Assembly (NCBI GenBank): GCA_904419005.1
Contig: CAJFQI010000001.1
Coordinates: forward strand, 1 to 64,000
From: Candidatus Avimonas faecium
GTDB lineage: Bacteria; Bacillota; Clostridia; Oscillospirales; Acutalibacteraceae
Reading direction: 5' to 3'
Length of the DNA: 64,000 nt
Under the pieces are notes generated by a model, which made no database searches, was not told the DNA's origin, and worked only from the letters and a program-made list of their open reading frames with translations. The translations under genes and the position numbers were made by a program. Position 1 is the first letter of the stretch. Every line of letters begins with the position of its first letter. Positions 47,464 through 56,138 of the stretch are shown here, one piece after another.

Positions 47464-49095
47464 TTAGTCCTGCTGCATCTGCATCGCCAGGCAGCAGGCG
47501 CCAAGCGCCCCCGCCCGGTTGTGGTAATCGGAGATCTCCAGCTGGGTGGGGATCGGGTTGTACTGGGCGACCTTCTCCCTAATCAGCGGCAGCAGCCGAT
47601 CCAGGGATTCCGATACGCCGCCGCCCAAAATCACCTTTTGGGGATTGAGCAGCGAAATGATGTTGGCGATAGTCACCGCCAGCGCCCGGATAAACGCATC
47701 AACCGCCTGCTTTTCCTCGCCGGCCAGCCGGTCGTATTGCAGCAGCAGCTCCCGCGGCGTCTTATCCGCCGACAGCTTTTGCAGGGCGGAGCCGGAAACC
47801 TTTTCCTCCAGGGGGCCGAAATGCCCTTCCTGGTTGACCCGCTCCTCCGCGGCATCCTGCACGCTCATCCAGTACCCGATCTCCCCAGCGCTGCCGGTGC
47901 TGCCCTCGACGATCCGGCCGTTGGACAGGATGGCGCAGCCCAGGCCGGTCCCGATGGCAAGGAATACCACGTCGCTGGCGCCGCGGGCTTTGCCGATGCT
48001 CCTTTCCGCGATCAAGGCCATGGTGATGTCGTTGCGCACGCCGCAGGGGAAGGGGAAGCGGCCAAACAGCTTCTCCTTCAGGCAGAGGCTCTTCCAGCCC
48101 AGCCCCGGCGCGTCCTGCACGACCTCCGTTTCGGCGTTGACCAGCCCGGGGATGCCCATGGCCAGCGCCTTGACCTCCTGCTTTTCCAAGCCGGCCTTCG
48201 CGATAGCCGACTCAATAAAATCCCCCAGCCCCTCGGGCGTTTTGGGCGAATCCGTCCACTCCTCCGCGAGGATCTCCCCGTCGGGCTGCTGAATGATCAG
48301 CAGCGTTTTGGTGCCGCCGACATCCACGCCGACCACCGGGCCCTGGGCCGGCTTTCGGCAAAGGTTGAGCCCTTCCGGCTTCTCAACGCAAGCCCACTCG
48401 GTCACGATCTCCGCGTTGGGGGCCGATTTCAGCACAGTGGCCGGAAAGCTTGTGGTCACCGGCAGCCGCAGCAGCTCGGACAGGACGGGGCGTTTATGCT
48501 CCCCGTTGATGAGGAGGACAATTCGCCGGGAATCCAGGATATTGCGGATGCCCAGCGTGATCCCGCCGGCCAGCGCCGTTTGCTCGGCGAAATATTTCTG
48601 CCCGACGGTTTTGGTCGTCTCGGACAGCTCCGTCTCATGCGCTCCCCAGGCAAAGGGGGTGCCCGGCTCGTTGAGCGCCAGATGGCCGTTCATGCCGATC
48701 CCCAGCAGCATATAGTCTATGCCGCCGCGCTCTTCTATGTATCGCTCCACGGCGCGGCACTCGGCTTTGGCGTCGGTATACCGGCCGTCAAACAAGCGAA
48801 TGTGGTCCGGCGGGATCGGCAGCCGGTCAAAGCAGTTGCGGTGCAAAAAGCCGCTGCAGCTCCCGTCGTCCGCCTCCGCTTTCCCGCTCCACTCGTCCAG
48901 CCCGACGATATATACATGGGAGAAATCCGCCTCACGGGATTCCTGCATGGCCGCCATGGCGTCAAAGACGCCGAGGGAGCTGTGCCCGGCTGCCAGGCAC
49001 AGCAGCGCCTCCGGCTTCCTGGAAGTCAGCGCCGCCAATTCTCCCGCTATGCGTGCACAGCACTTTTCATAGTCGTCAAGAATGGTAATGTTCAT
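47464..49095 (-). CDS. Fusion protein: N-terminal glucosamine-6-phosphate deaminase (NagB)-like domain and C-terminal ROK sugar kinase domain
   Basis: N: YIVGLDEWSGKAEADDGSCSGFLHRNCFDRL ... DYMLLGIGMNGHLALNEPG. C: VVGVDVGGTKTLLIIQQPDGEILAEEW ... FLAIGTGLGCAILSNGRIVEGSTGSAGEIGYW. One uninterrupted 543-aa ORF. Confidence 0.9.
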   Translation of the reverse strand: MNITILDDYEKCCARIAGELAALTSRKPEALLCLAAGHSSLGVFDAMAAMQESREADFSHVYIVGLDEWSGKAEADDGSCSGFLHRNCFDRLPIPPDHIRLFDGRYTDAKAECRAVERYIEERGGIDYMLLGIGMNGHLALNEPGTPFAWGAHETELSETTKTVGQKYFAEQTALAGGITLGIRNILDSRRIVLLINGEHKRPVLSELLRLPVTTSFPATVLKSAPNAEIVTEWACVEKPEGLNLCRKPAQGPVVGVDVGGTKTLLIIQQPDGEILAEEWTDSPKTPEGLGDFIESAIAKAGLEKQEVKALAMGIPGLVNAETEVVQDAPGLGWKSLCLKEKLFGRFPFPCGVRNDITMALIAERSIGKARGASDVVFLAIGTGLGCAILSNGRIVEGSTGSAGEIGYWMSVQDAAEERVNQEGHFGPLEEKVSGSALQKLSADKTPRELLLQYDRLAGEEKQAVDAFIRALAVTIANIISLLNPQKVILGGGVSESLDRLLPLIREKVAQYNPIPTQLEISDYHNRAGALGACCLAMQMQQD

Positions 49096-49122
49096 GTTGC
49101 ATCCCTTCTCCTGCTACGAGAA

Positions 49123-50409
49123 CTATTTGCTCGCCTGGCAAGGATGAATATAGGGCTCGTTGATAGCGAACAGTTCGTCGTTGATCTTTTCGGCGGCTAT
49201 CGTTGAGTTGATGACCGGGTCCACCAGCAGCGCTTGGTACGCCATCTCCTTGGAGCCGTGGAAAGCCGCCCGCACGGACATCCTCTGGGCCGAAACCTGG
49301 TTGTTCAGCATCGCGATGATGGCGTCCGGCAGCTCGGGCACCTGCAGCTTATGCACGCCGGAGGCATCCGCCACGACCGGCACCTCCACCGCCACGTCGT
49401 CGGGCAGCTGCGGGATGGCGCCGCCGTTGTAGACGATCGCAGAGGGCAGCACCGTCTGCTTGTTGAAGTGGAGGGCGACCAGGAGCTGTATGGCGCGCTC
49501 CCCCGACGGGGAAAGCCATTTGTCCGCCGGCTCCTTGCCGCTGATTACCTCTTCAATCTCCTTCTTCATGCGCACGCGGTCCTGCTCATCCCACGCGAAG
49601 TTGTAGCCTTCCTCCCCGGCCTCGTAGCCGTAGGCCTGGTACTCGCCGAAATGGTCGTCCGAGCAGGTGGGATACAGGCCGAAAATATGGAACATCTTGC
49701 GCAGGTACGGCATGAATTTGGGGTCGTAGGTTGCTTCCTTTTCCCGGAATTCCGGATACAGGTCCTCCCCCGTCTCCACATCCCGGATGCTGGTAATCCA
49801 CTGGAAGTGATTCATCCCCGCGCCAAACAGCTCAATGCTGGTATGGTCCTTGCGGCCGAGGATGTCGCAGATCTGGTCCCGGGCCATAAAGATCCCGTGG
49901 CACAGCCCGACGCACTTGATCCGGGTGTACATATTCACGCCCAGCACCAGGCGCGTTTCGGGGTTGGAGAAGTTGAGGAAATAGGCGTCGGGGCACAGCT
50001 CCTCCATATCATGCGCAATGTCAATAATCAAAGGCAGGGTGCGCATGGTGAAGTACAGGCCGCCGGGGCCGCCGTTTTCGCCCAGGCAATGCCGGATGCC
50101 GTATTTTTTCGGGATGGCGAAGTCCTGCTTCCACAGCTCGCAGCGGTCAATGGCCAGGCTGTTGATGACGAAATCCGCCCCGGCCAGGACCTCCCGGCGC
50201 TCGGTGGTGGCGAGGATGGTCAGCTCCTGCCCCGAAACCTGGTTCATCTTCAGGGCAAGGCGGTGCATCCGGTCAAGGTTTTCCTCGTCAATATCAACCA
50301 GGCAGAGCGTCGCCCCCTTTAAAAGCGGCTGGCTGAAAATATCCCGGAAGGTCGGGATGCCGAAGGACATGCTGCCGGCGCCGATGTAAACGATTTTTGG
50401 TGCTCTCAT
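49123..50409 (-). CDS. GH4 family NAD-dependent glycosidase (alpha-galactosidase/glucosidase-like)
   Basis: [21 protein letters not shown] ... [12 protein letters not shown] ... [10 protein letters not shown] ... GMNHFQWI. Confidence 0.92.
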   Translation of the reverse strand: MRAPKIVYIGAGSMSFGIPTFRDIFSQPLLKGATLCLVDIDEENLDRMHRLALKMNQVSGQELTILATTERREVLAGADFVINSLAIDRCELWKQDFAIPKKYGIRHCLGENGGPGGLYFTMRTLPLIIDIAHDMEELCPDAYFLNFSNPETRLVLGVNMYTRIKCVGLCHGIFMARDQICDILGRKDHTSIELFGAGMNHFQWITSIRDVETGEDLYPEFREKEATYDPKFMPYLRKMFHIFGLYPTCSDDHFGEYQAYGYEAGEEGYNFAWDEQDRVRMKKEIEEVISGKEPADKWLSPSGERAIQLLVALHFNKQTVLPSAIVYNGGAIPQLPDDVAVEVPVVADASGVHKLQVPELPDAIIAMLNNQVSAQRMSVRAAFHGSKEMAYQALLVDPVINSTIAAEKINDELFAINEPYIHPCQASK

Positions 50410-50468
50410 GATACACTCTCTCCTTTACGCTTTTGGTTTTATATGGAACAGTCGAATAATGGGCTTGG

Positions 50469-51626
50469 TTACGATACCGCCGGGGGGTCGTTCAGCAGGG
50501 ACGGCACCGCTTCCTCAAGGGCGATGGCGCCCACGCCGTAGCAAGCTGCGGACGGGAGGGTTTCATACAGAATCCTCACCGGATTCAAGCAATACCGCCC
50601 GGCCTTTTCCTGCACCATGGGGACGACAAGGTCCCGCAGCGCTTCAATGACATAGCCTCCCAAAACGAAATAATCCACATCCAGACAGACGGACATGTTC
50701 TGCACGCACAGGGCGAGGTAATCGGAGATCCGCTCCGCCGCCCGCACCCGGTCGGCCAGCGGCGGATTCGCCTCTTCGCCGAAGAGGCGGCATCCCAGCA
50801 GGTTTTCCATTGTCTCGCCGGAAAGGCGTTTTTCCAGCGAGACCTCCGCATCCGGCTCCAGCCAGTTATGCGGGCTTGTACGCATATAGCCGATTTCCCC
50901 GGCGGCCGCATGAGGGCCGCTGCGCAGCTTGCCGTCCAGGATAATGCCGCTGCCCACGCCGCTGCCGACGATAATATAAATCAGATCCTTGACCGTACTG
51001 TTCTGGTATTCCCCCAGGGCCGCCGCGTTCACGTCGTTCTCAAGGAAGACCGGGCAGCCCATCTTCTCCTCAAGGCCCCGGCAGTACGGCTCAAAGTCAA
51101 AGGCGGTTTCCAGGCCGATGCGGGGCGCAGGGAAATCCGTGCGCCAGCTGGTCTTATCCAGGATGACCGGGAGCGCCAGGCCGACGCCCAGCAGCTGCGG
51201 CGAAGCCATCCCGCTGTCCGCCAAAACGGTATTCAGCGCCCGGGGCAGGTCCTCCCGGAACAGCGAGACCAGGTCCTTGACCGCAAAGCGGCGGGATACC
51301 CGTACCCGGCGCCACAGATTGATGAGGTTGACATCCAGATGGCTGCCGTCGTAGGAGCAGCCAGCCGCGATGCCCGCCTCGGGATTGAATTGGAAAAGCA
51401 CCGGCGGCCTGCCCACGGTGGATACCGGCGCATGGTCAACCTCCCGGAGCAGCCCCTGTGAAAGGAAAAACTCGATAATCTTGGTCGCCGTCGGCACAGA
51501 CAGGCCCGTCCTCTGGGCAATGTCCGAGCAGGAAAAGGGCATCTCCCGGCAGTTGGAGACGAATTCATAGACCGACTGCCGGTTCCGATACTTCAAATCA
51601 TACGATACATAGCCTCTGCCATTCAT
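50469..51626 (-). CDS. ROK family transcriptional regulator
   Basis: N-terminal wHTH (SDIAQRTGLSVPTATKIIEFFLSQGLLREV) plus ROK domain (YIIVGSGVGSGIILDGKLRSGPHAAAGEIGYM). Confidence 0.9.
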   Translation of the reverse strand: MNGRGYVSYDLKYRNRQSVYEFVSNCREMPFSCSDIAQRTGLSVPTATKIIEFFLSQGLLREVDHAPVSTVGRPPVLFQFNPEAGIAAGCSYDGSHLDVNLINLWRRVRVSRRFAVKDLVSLFREDLPRALNTVLADSGMASPQLLGVGLALPVILDKTSWRTDFPAPRIGLETAFDFEPYCRGLEEKMGCPVFLENDVNAAALGEYQNSTVKDLIYIIVGSGVGSGIILDGKLRSGPHAAAGEIGYMRTSPHNWLEPDAEVSLEKRLSGETMENLLGCRLFGEEANPPLADRVRAAERISDYLALCVQNMSVCLDVDYFVLGGYVIEALRDLVVPMVQEKAGRYCLNPVRILYETLPSAACYGVGAIALEEAVPSLLNDPPAVS

Positions 51627-51711
51627 GCGCTTTCCCCCTGTATACCCCAATTTTTAAATCTACTTTAATATTAGCAAAAGTCCAGCCAAATGTATAGGGG
51701 GATATTCCAAT

Positions 51712-53136
51712 TTAATCCCGGCAGTATTTGTCAACGTCAACGCCCATTTCCTCGGCCGCCGCCCGGCGGATCCGCTTGAGCTCCTCGTATTTGGACGGCT
51801 CAATCACCGGCTCCATGCTCTGATAGCCCTTGGTCACGTCCTCGACATATTCGTGGGCGCGGTCAAGCGCGGTCTTCTTGCCGCCGTTTGCCCAGGCATC
51901 AAAATCAAAGCGCTCAAAGATCTGGCTGGGCCAATAGCTGTCCTCAATATGCTCCACCGTGTGGCTTTCCCCGATGAAGTTCCCGTTGATCCCCACTTCC
52001 TTCAAGACATCAAAGGCCAGAGTCTCCTCGTTGACCTCAAAGCCGCTCATGATATAGTTGTACGCCTTGATGAATTCGTTATCAAGCACCAGCTGCTCCA
52101 GGCTGACGCCCTGGTCGGCGCCGACGATCCCCATGCCGCCCATCCCGCCGCAGCCGGCCAGGAGGGAGAAGATCGCGTTGCTGGCTTTTTCCATCCCGCA
52201 TTGGTAGTCGGCGGCCAAGGCGTCGGTCAGGCCGTTGTTCGAAACGCCCCAAATCCCGTAATACCGGGCCATCTGCGCGGCGGCCATGCCCAAAAGCGCC
52301 TGGTTGGGCGAGCCGAAGGAGCAGAGCATGGAGCGCATATCCATGGTGTGGTTGAAGGAGCCGTAGCCGAAGCCGAGCTGCCCCGTCAGCGCATGGCCTA
52401 CAAACATGCTCCCGAGGATTTCCGCATTCTGCAGGGAGCAGTTGCCGGCGATCGTCATCGGGCCCAGGGCGCCGCCGATCACCATCGGGCCGATCGAAAC
52501 CGGGCAGCCCATCTTGGTCATGATCAGCGCCATTTCAAGGCTCTCCTTGCGGTATTGGAGGGGGCTGACCGTCTCAAGGAAATACCCGCAGTCCCGTCCC
52601 ATGAGGCGGGACATTTCCACGATATACTTCGCGCTGGTAGCGGAGAGGATGAAGGTGCCGCCTTCCTTTTTGGCATAGGAATACACGGTAAAGAAGGAAG
52701 CCACATCGGCAAAGTTGTGCGGCACGTCGCTCGGCAGCGTCACCACGCCGGAGCCGGGGAAGCGGTCAAGGTTCTCCAGCAGCTTGATGCCCTTCATGAC
52801 ATCGTCCATCACGCCGTACCGCCGGGTTTTTGTGGCGTAGTCAAAGAAGAACACCTGGGTGGAAATGCCGGCGCAGAGGCTGTTGCGCTGCACCGTATCG
52901 TAATCAAGCCGGCTGTGGGCCTTCACCTTCTCCAGCAGCGATTCCATCACCTTGGCCGGGATCCGGAGCACCTGCTTGCCAGTATCCACTTCCCCGCCCT
53001 GCTCCCGGCAGAGGGCGAGCACCTCGTCGTTCGGGATATGCAGCCCGATCTCCGACAGGATACGCAGGGAATTGCGGTGGATCTGCTCCACCTCGTCATC
53101 GGTCATCACATTGATATAGGTGGCAATGCGTTTCAT
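51712..53136 (-). CDS. Trimethylamine methyltransferase (MttB) family protein, non-pyrrolysine type
   Basis: MKRIATYINVMTDDEVEQIHRNSLRILSEIGLHIPNDEVLALC ... GVVTLPSDVPHN ... CPVSIGPMVIGGALGPMTIAGN; no in-frame amber codon. Confidence 0.9.
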   Translation of the reverse strand: MKRIATYINVMTDDEVEQIHRNSLRILSEIGLHIPNDEVLALCREQGGEVDTGKQVLRIPAKVMESLLEKVKAHSRLDYDTVQRNSLCAGISTQVFFFDYATKTRRYGVMDDVMKGIKLLENLDRFPGSGVVTLPSDVPHNFADVASFFTVYSYAKKEGGTFILSATSAKYIVEMSRLMGRDCGYFLETVSPLQYRKESLEMALIMTKMGCPVSIGPMVIGGALGPMTIAGNCSLQNAEILGSMFVGHALTGQLGFGYGSFNHTMDMRSMLCSFGSPNQALLGMAAAQMARYYGIWGVSNNGLTDALAADYQCGMEKASNAIFSLLAGCGGMGGMGIVGADQGVSLEQLVLDNEFIKAYNYIMSGFEVNEETLAFDVLKEVGINGNFIGESHTVEHIEDSYWPSQIFERFDFDAWANGGKKTALDRAHEYVEDVTKGYQSMEPVIEPSKYEELKRIRRAAAEEMGVDVDKYCRD

Positions 53137-53141
53137 AGGCC

Positions 53142-54209
53142 TTATTCCTTTCCGCGATAGTAAGCGTCTACCTGTTCCTCAATTTCGTGCGCCTGCTTTT
53201 CCGTTTCCGCCCAGGCCTTGATAAACAGCCCTTCCGGCCGCAGGTTCTCGATCAGCTCCAGCACCTCTGCGCCGTTGCGCGCCTCAATCCAGGTACACTT
53301 CCCGGCCGCCTGGATGGTTTTGATGTGCGGGATCCAGAATTCCGCCGACTGGCGGTACGGGGTGGCCTGGACCTGGATGCCCGTGAGCTCGGGGATCGCG
53401 TTGAGCGCGGGCAGGTGCCGCACCACGTTTTCGCCGTCCAGATGGAAAAGCACCCGGCCGCAGAAGCGGGCCATTTCCGCAATGGGCTCCCGGCAGAACT
53501 CGTCAAAGGCGTCGGAGGACATCATGACCTCAAAATCGTTGGAGATGAAATACGCCGGCTTTTCGCTGTAAACGCTTAACCAGTTGGTGTTGCCCTTCTG
53601 ATACCGGGTGGTGATATCGTAGTACTGGGTATAGATATCCTTGAACAGCTCCAGATGCTCCTTGAGCACCCTCTTGACGTCGTCGGGGTTGTCAAGCATC
53701 TCATAGCACAGCTGCTCCGGCCCGATCAGCCCCGACAGCCCGTCCATGAGGGTGTTCATGTCGACCGTGCCCACGATATAATCGCCGTTTTTGGCGTCCT
53801 CGGTATACACCTCCGTGATATGCTTCATAGTCTTGTAGTAAAAATTGTCCTTGCTGTAGGGGAAGCCATGGTATTCCGACAGCGGCTTGTCGCTGTGCAC
53901 CACCCACTCGCTGGTTTCGTTGTAGCAAAGCTCCATGCCGATGATGCCGGGGAGCAGATCCGGGCCGATCGACAGCGCCACATGCGGATACGCCTCAAGC
54001 CCGTAGTAGGTGTTTTTCATGCTGTGGCGCGCGCTCCCCACGCCCCATTCGGGATTGAACCAGAAGTCCTCGGAGGAGGGGGGCGGCGGATAATCGTAGC
54101 TGCCGCCATCCAGCGGGGCGCACAGGTAAATCAGCGCCCGCTTATTCTTTAGCTGCCAATAGTCTTCGTAACGCGCTTTCCGCTCTTCCCAGTCGGGGAC
54201 GTTAATCAC
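53142..54209 (-). CDS. UroD family protein 4
   Basis: MINVPDWEERKARYEDYWQLKNKRALIYLCAPLD ... GRVLFHLDGENVVRHLPALNAIPELTGIQVQATP. Confidence 0.72.
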   Translation of the reverse strand: MINVPDWEERKARYEDYWQLKNKRALIYLCAPLDGGSYDYPPPPSSEDFWFNPEWGVGSARHSMKNTYYGLEAYPHVALSIGPDLLPGIIGMELCYNETSEWVVHSDKPLSEYHGFPYSKDNFYYKTMKHITEVYTEDAKNGDYIVGTVDMNTLMDGLSGLIGPEQLCYEMLDNPDDVKRVLKEHLELFKDIYTQYYDITTRYQKGNTNWLSVYSEKPAYFISNDFEVMMSSDAFDEFCREPIAEMARFCGRVLFHLDGENVVRHLPALNAIPELTGIQVQATPYRQSAEFWIPHIKTIQAAGKCTWIEARNGAEVLELIENLRPEGLFIKAWAETEKQAHEIEEQVDAYYRGKE

Positions 54210-54227
54210 ACTGCATTTCTCCCTTCC

Positions 54228-55202
54228 TTATTCGCCGGTAATACCGCTCCGGTCAATGCTTTCAACCAGCTTGCGCTCTACCAGGACGTACAGCAGCATC
54301 AGCGGCAGGATCGAAATCAAGGTCCCCGCCATCTGGATCCCTTCGGATAATTGGGTTTCAAGGTTGGATACGTTGGTCCCTTGGTTATTGCTGGGGAACA
54401 GCATTGAGTACCGCGTGACAAAGTTATCCAACGCGACCGGCAGGGTGGTGATTTCATTGCCGAAGTAGGAGCTGGTCAGGTTGGTTTCGTTCCAGTTCCA
54501 GACAAAGGCGAAGATCAGCACCACCACCAGCGCCGGCGTAGCCATGCAGAAATTGATCTTCCAGAAAATCTTGAGAGGGCCGGCGCCGTCTATAGAAGCC
54601 GCCTCGTCAAGCGACGGCGGGCTCATGCGGTAAAACTGGTAAAAGATCAGGATAAACAGCGCCTGCCGGATCCCCTGCCCGAAAATGGAGGGGATCAAGA
54701 TGGGGAAAATCGACTGCAGCATCCCGTATTTATTGAACATCACATAGTTGGGCAGGAAGGTAATCTGCGACGGGATCAGGAAGGTGCTCAGCATCAGCAC
54801 GAACAGGATCATCCGTCCGCGGAACTCAAATTTTGCGAAGCCGTAAGCAATGACGGCCGACGACAGGGTTTCCACGACGGCGATCAGCAGCATCACGCCG
54901 ATGGAAACCAGGATGGTCTTATAGCCGCCCAGCACCTGATACGCCCGGGAAAAATTGCTCAGATACAGGGAGGTGGGGATCCAGTCAACCAGCGGGTTGG
55001 CGGAGTCATACGGCCCCATCAGGCTTCGGGACAGCATTTTGAGGATGGGGTACAGAAACACAAAACTGATGGCGATCAGCAGTATATAGGTCACAATCCG
55101 CATAAGCAGGCCTTCCCGCTCGCCGTTTCCGACCATGAGCTTGCGGATCTTCGCCTTATTTATCCGGTGTTTTCGGCGGGTAATCGTCATGATTGCGTTC
55201 AC
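54228..55202 (-). CDS. Carbohydrate ABC transporter permease (MalG/AraQ-like), pair 1
   Basis: LIPSQITFLPNYVMFNKYGMLQSIFPILIPSIFGQGIRQALFILIFYQFYRMSPPSLDEAASIDGAGPLKIFWKI (EAA motif). Confidence 0.92.
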   Translation of the reverse strand: MNAIMTITRRKHRINKAKIRKLMVGNGEREGLLMRIVTYILLIAISFVFLYPILKMLSRSLMGPYDSANPLVDWIPTSLYLSNFSRAYQVLGGYKTILVSIGVMLLIAVVETLSSAVIAYGFAKFEFRGRMILFVLMLSTFLIPSQITFLPNYVMFNKYGMLQSIFPILIPSIFGQGIRQALFILIFYQFYRMSPPSLDEAASIDGAGPLKIFWKINFCMATPALVVVLIFAFVWNWNETNLTSSYFGNEITTLPVALDNFVTRYSMLFPSNNQGTNVSNLETQLSEGIQMAGTLISILPLMLLYVLVERKLVESIDRSGITGE

Positions 55203-55211
55203 TCCTTTCCG

Positions 55212-56135
55212 CTAGGCTTGGCTTTTTGCCGCTCTTTTTGCCTTCGCCCGGCGTTTGGGCTTCGGCCTTTTCTCCGGCTTGGGACGGCGCTCCAGCATCC
55301 CCCGCCCCAGCAGCAGCACCGCCAGCAGGAGGATCAGCAGCATCACCAGGAAATAGAGGTAGCTGGCGGCAGCGGCAAAGCCGTATCCCTTGGTGGTTTG
55401 GAACATGCTTTCCTTGATCATGGCGGTTATGCTGTTGGTGGACGAGTTTGAAATATCCACAATGGCGTAAATCCCATTGATGAGGATGAAGGGCCGCAGG
55501 GTCGGCAGCGTGATCTTCCAGAACTGCTGCCATCGGCTGGCGCCGTCCACGCGGGCCGCCTCATACACGCTGCTGTCAACCTTCTGCAGGCCGGCCAGGA
55601 AGATCAGGATCTGCACGCCGCAGTACCACAAGATCATAATGATGTTGTCAAAAATATACAGCAGCGGGACGGCCAGGAATTCGGGGAAGGAGCGGTCAAT
55701 CAGCTGATAAAGGAAAAAGGTCTTCACACCGCTGAGGGTATCCGCATCCAGCGACTGGATGTTGGCGATCAACGGGCCGCTCATCAGCACAACCGGCAGG
55801 AAGAACAGCGCCCGGAACAGCTTCTTGCCGGCAAAAGCGCGGTTGAGGAGAAGGGACAGGATGATGGAAAACACCAGGGTCATCGGCACATAGAGCAGGA
55901 TCTGCTCCAGATAGCCGGGCAGGTCGGTCAGGAAGGCCGTGTCACCCATCAGGACCTGGACGTAATTGTCAAGCCCCACCCCGGTCATCCTGACGCCGCC
56001 TACCTGGACGCGGACATCGGAAAAGCTGTAGCGGATGGTTTCAATCAGCGGGTAAAGGGTAAACAGCAGGAAGCCGACGATCCAGGGCAGGACAAAAGCA
56101 AAGCCGATCAGCTTTTTTTTGGTACTCCACTTCAT
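55212..56135 (-). CDS. Sugar ABC transporter permease (MalF/UgpA-like), pair 1
   Basis: MKWSTKKKLIGFAFVLPWIVGFLLFTLYPLIETIRYSFSDV ... VYEAARVDGASRWQQFWKITLPTLRPFI. Confidence 0.92.
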   Translation of the reverse strand: MKWSTKKKLIGFAFVLPWIVGFLLFTLYPLIETIRYSFSDVRVQVGGVRMTGVGLDNYVQVLMGDTAFLTDLPGYLEQILLYVPMTLVFSIILSLLLNRAFAGKKLFRALFFLPVVLMSGPLIANIQSLDADTLSGVKTFFLYQLIDRSFPEFLAVPLLYIFDNIIMILWYCGVQILIFLAGLQKVDSSVYEAARVDGASRWQQFWKITLPTLRPFILINGIYAIVDISNSSTNSITAMIKESMFQTTKGYGFAAAASYLYFLVMLLILLLAVLLLGRGMLERRPKPEKRPKPKRRAKAKRAAKSQA

Positions 56136-56138
56136 GGC

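Noticed and set aside
51712-53136. Pyrrolysine-containing MttB
   Set aside because: The gene is one open frame with no in-frame TAG, and no pyl genes are in the window, so it is a non-Pyl family member.
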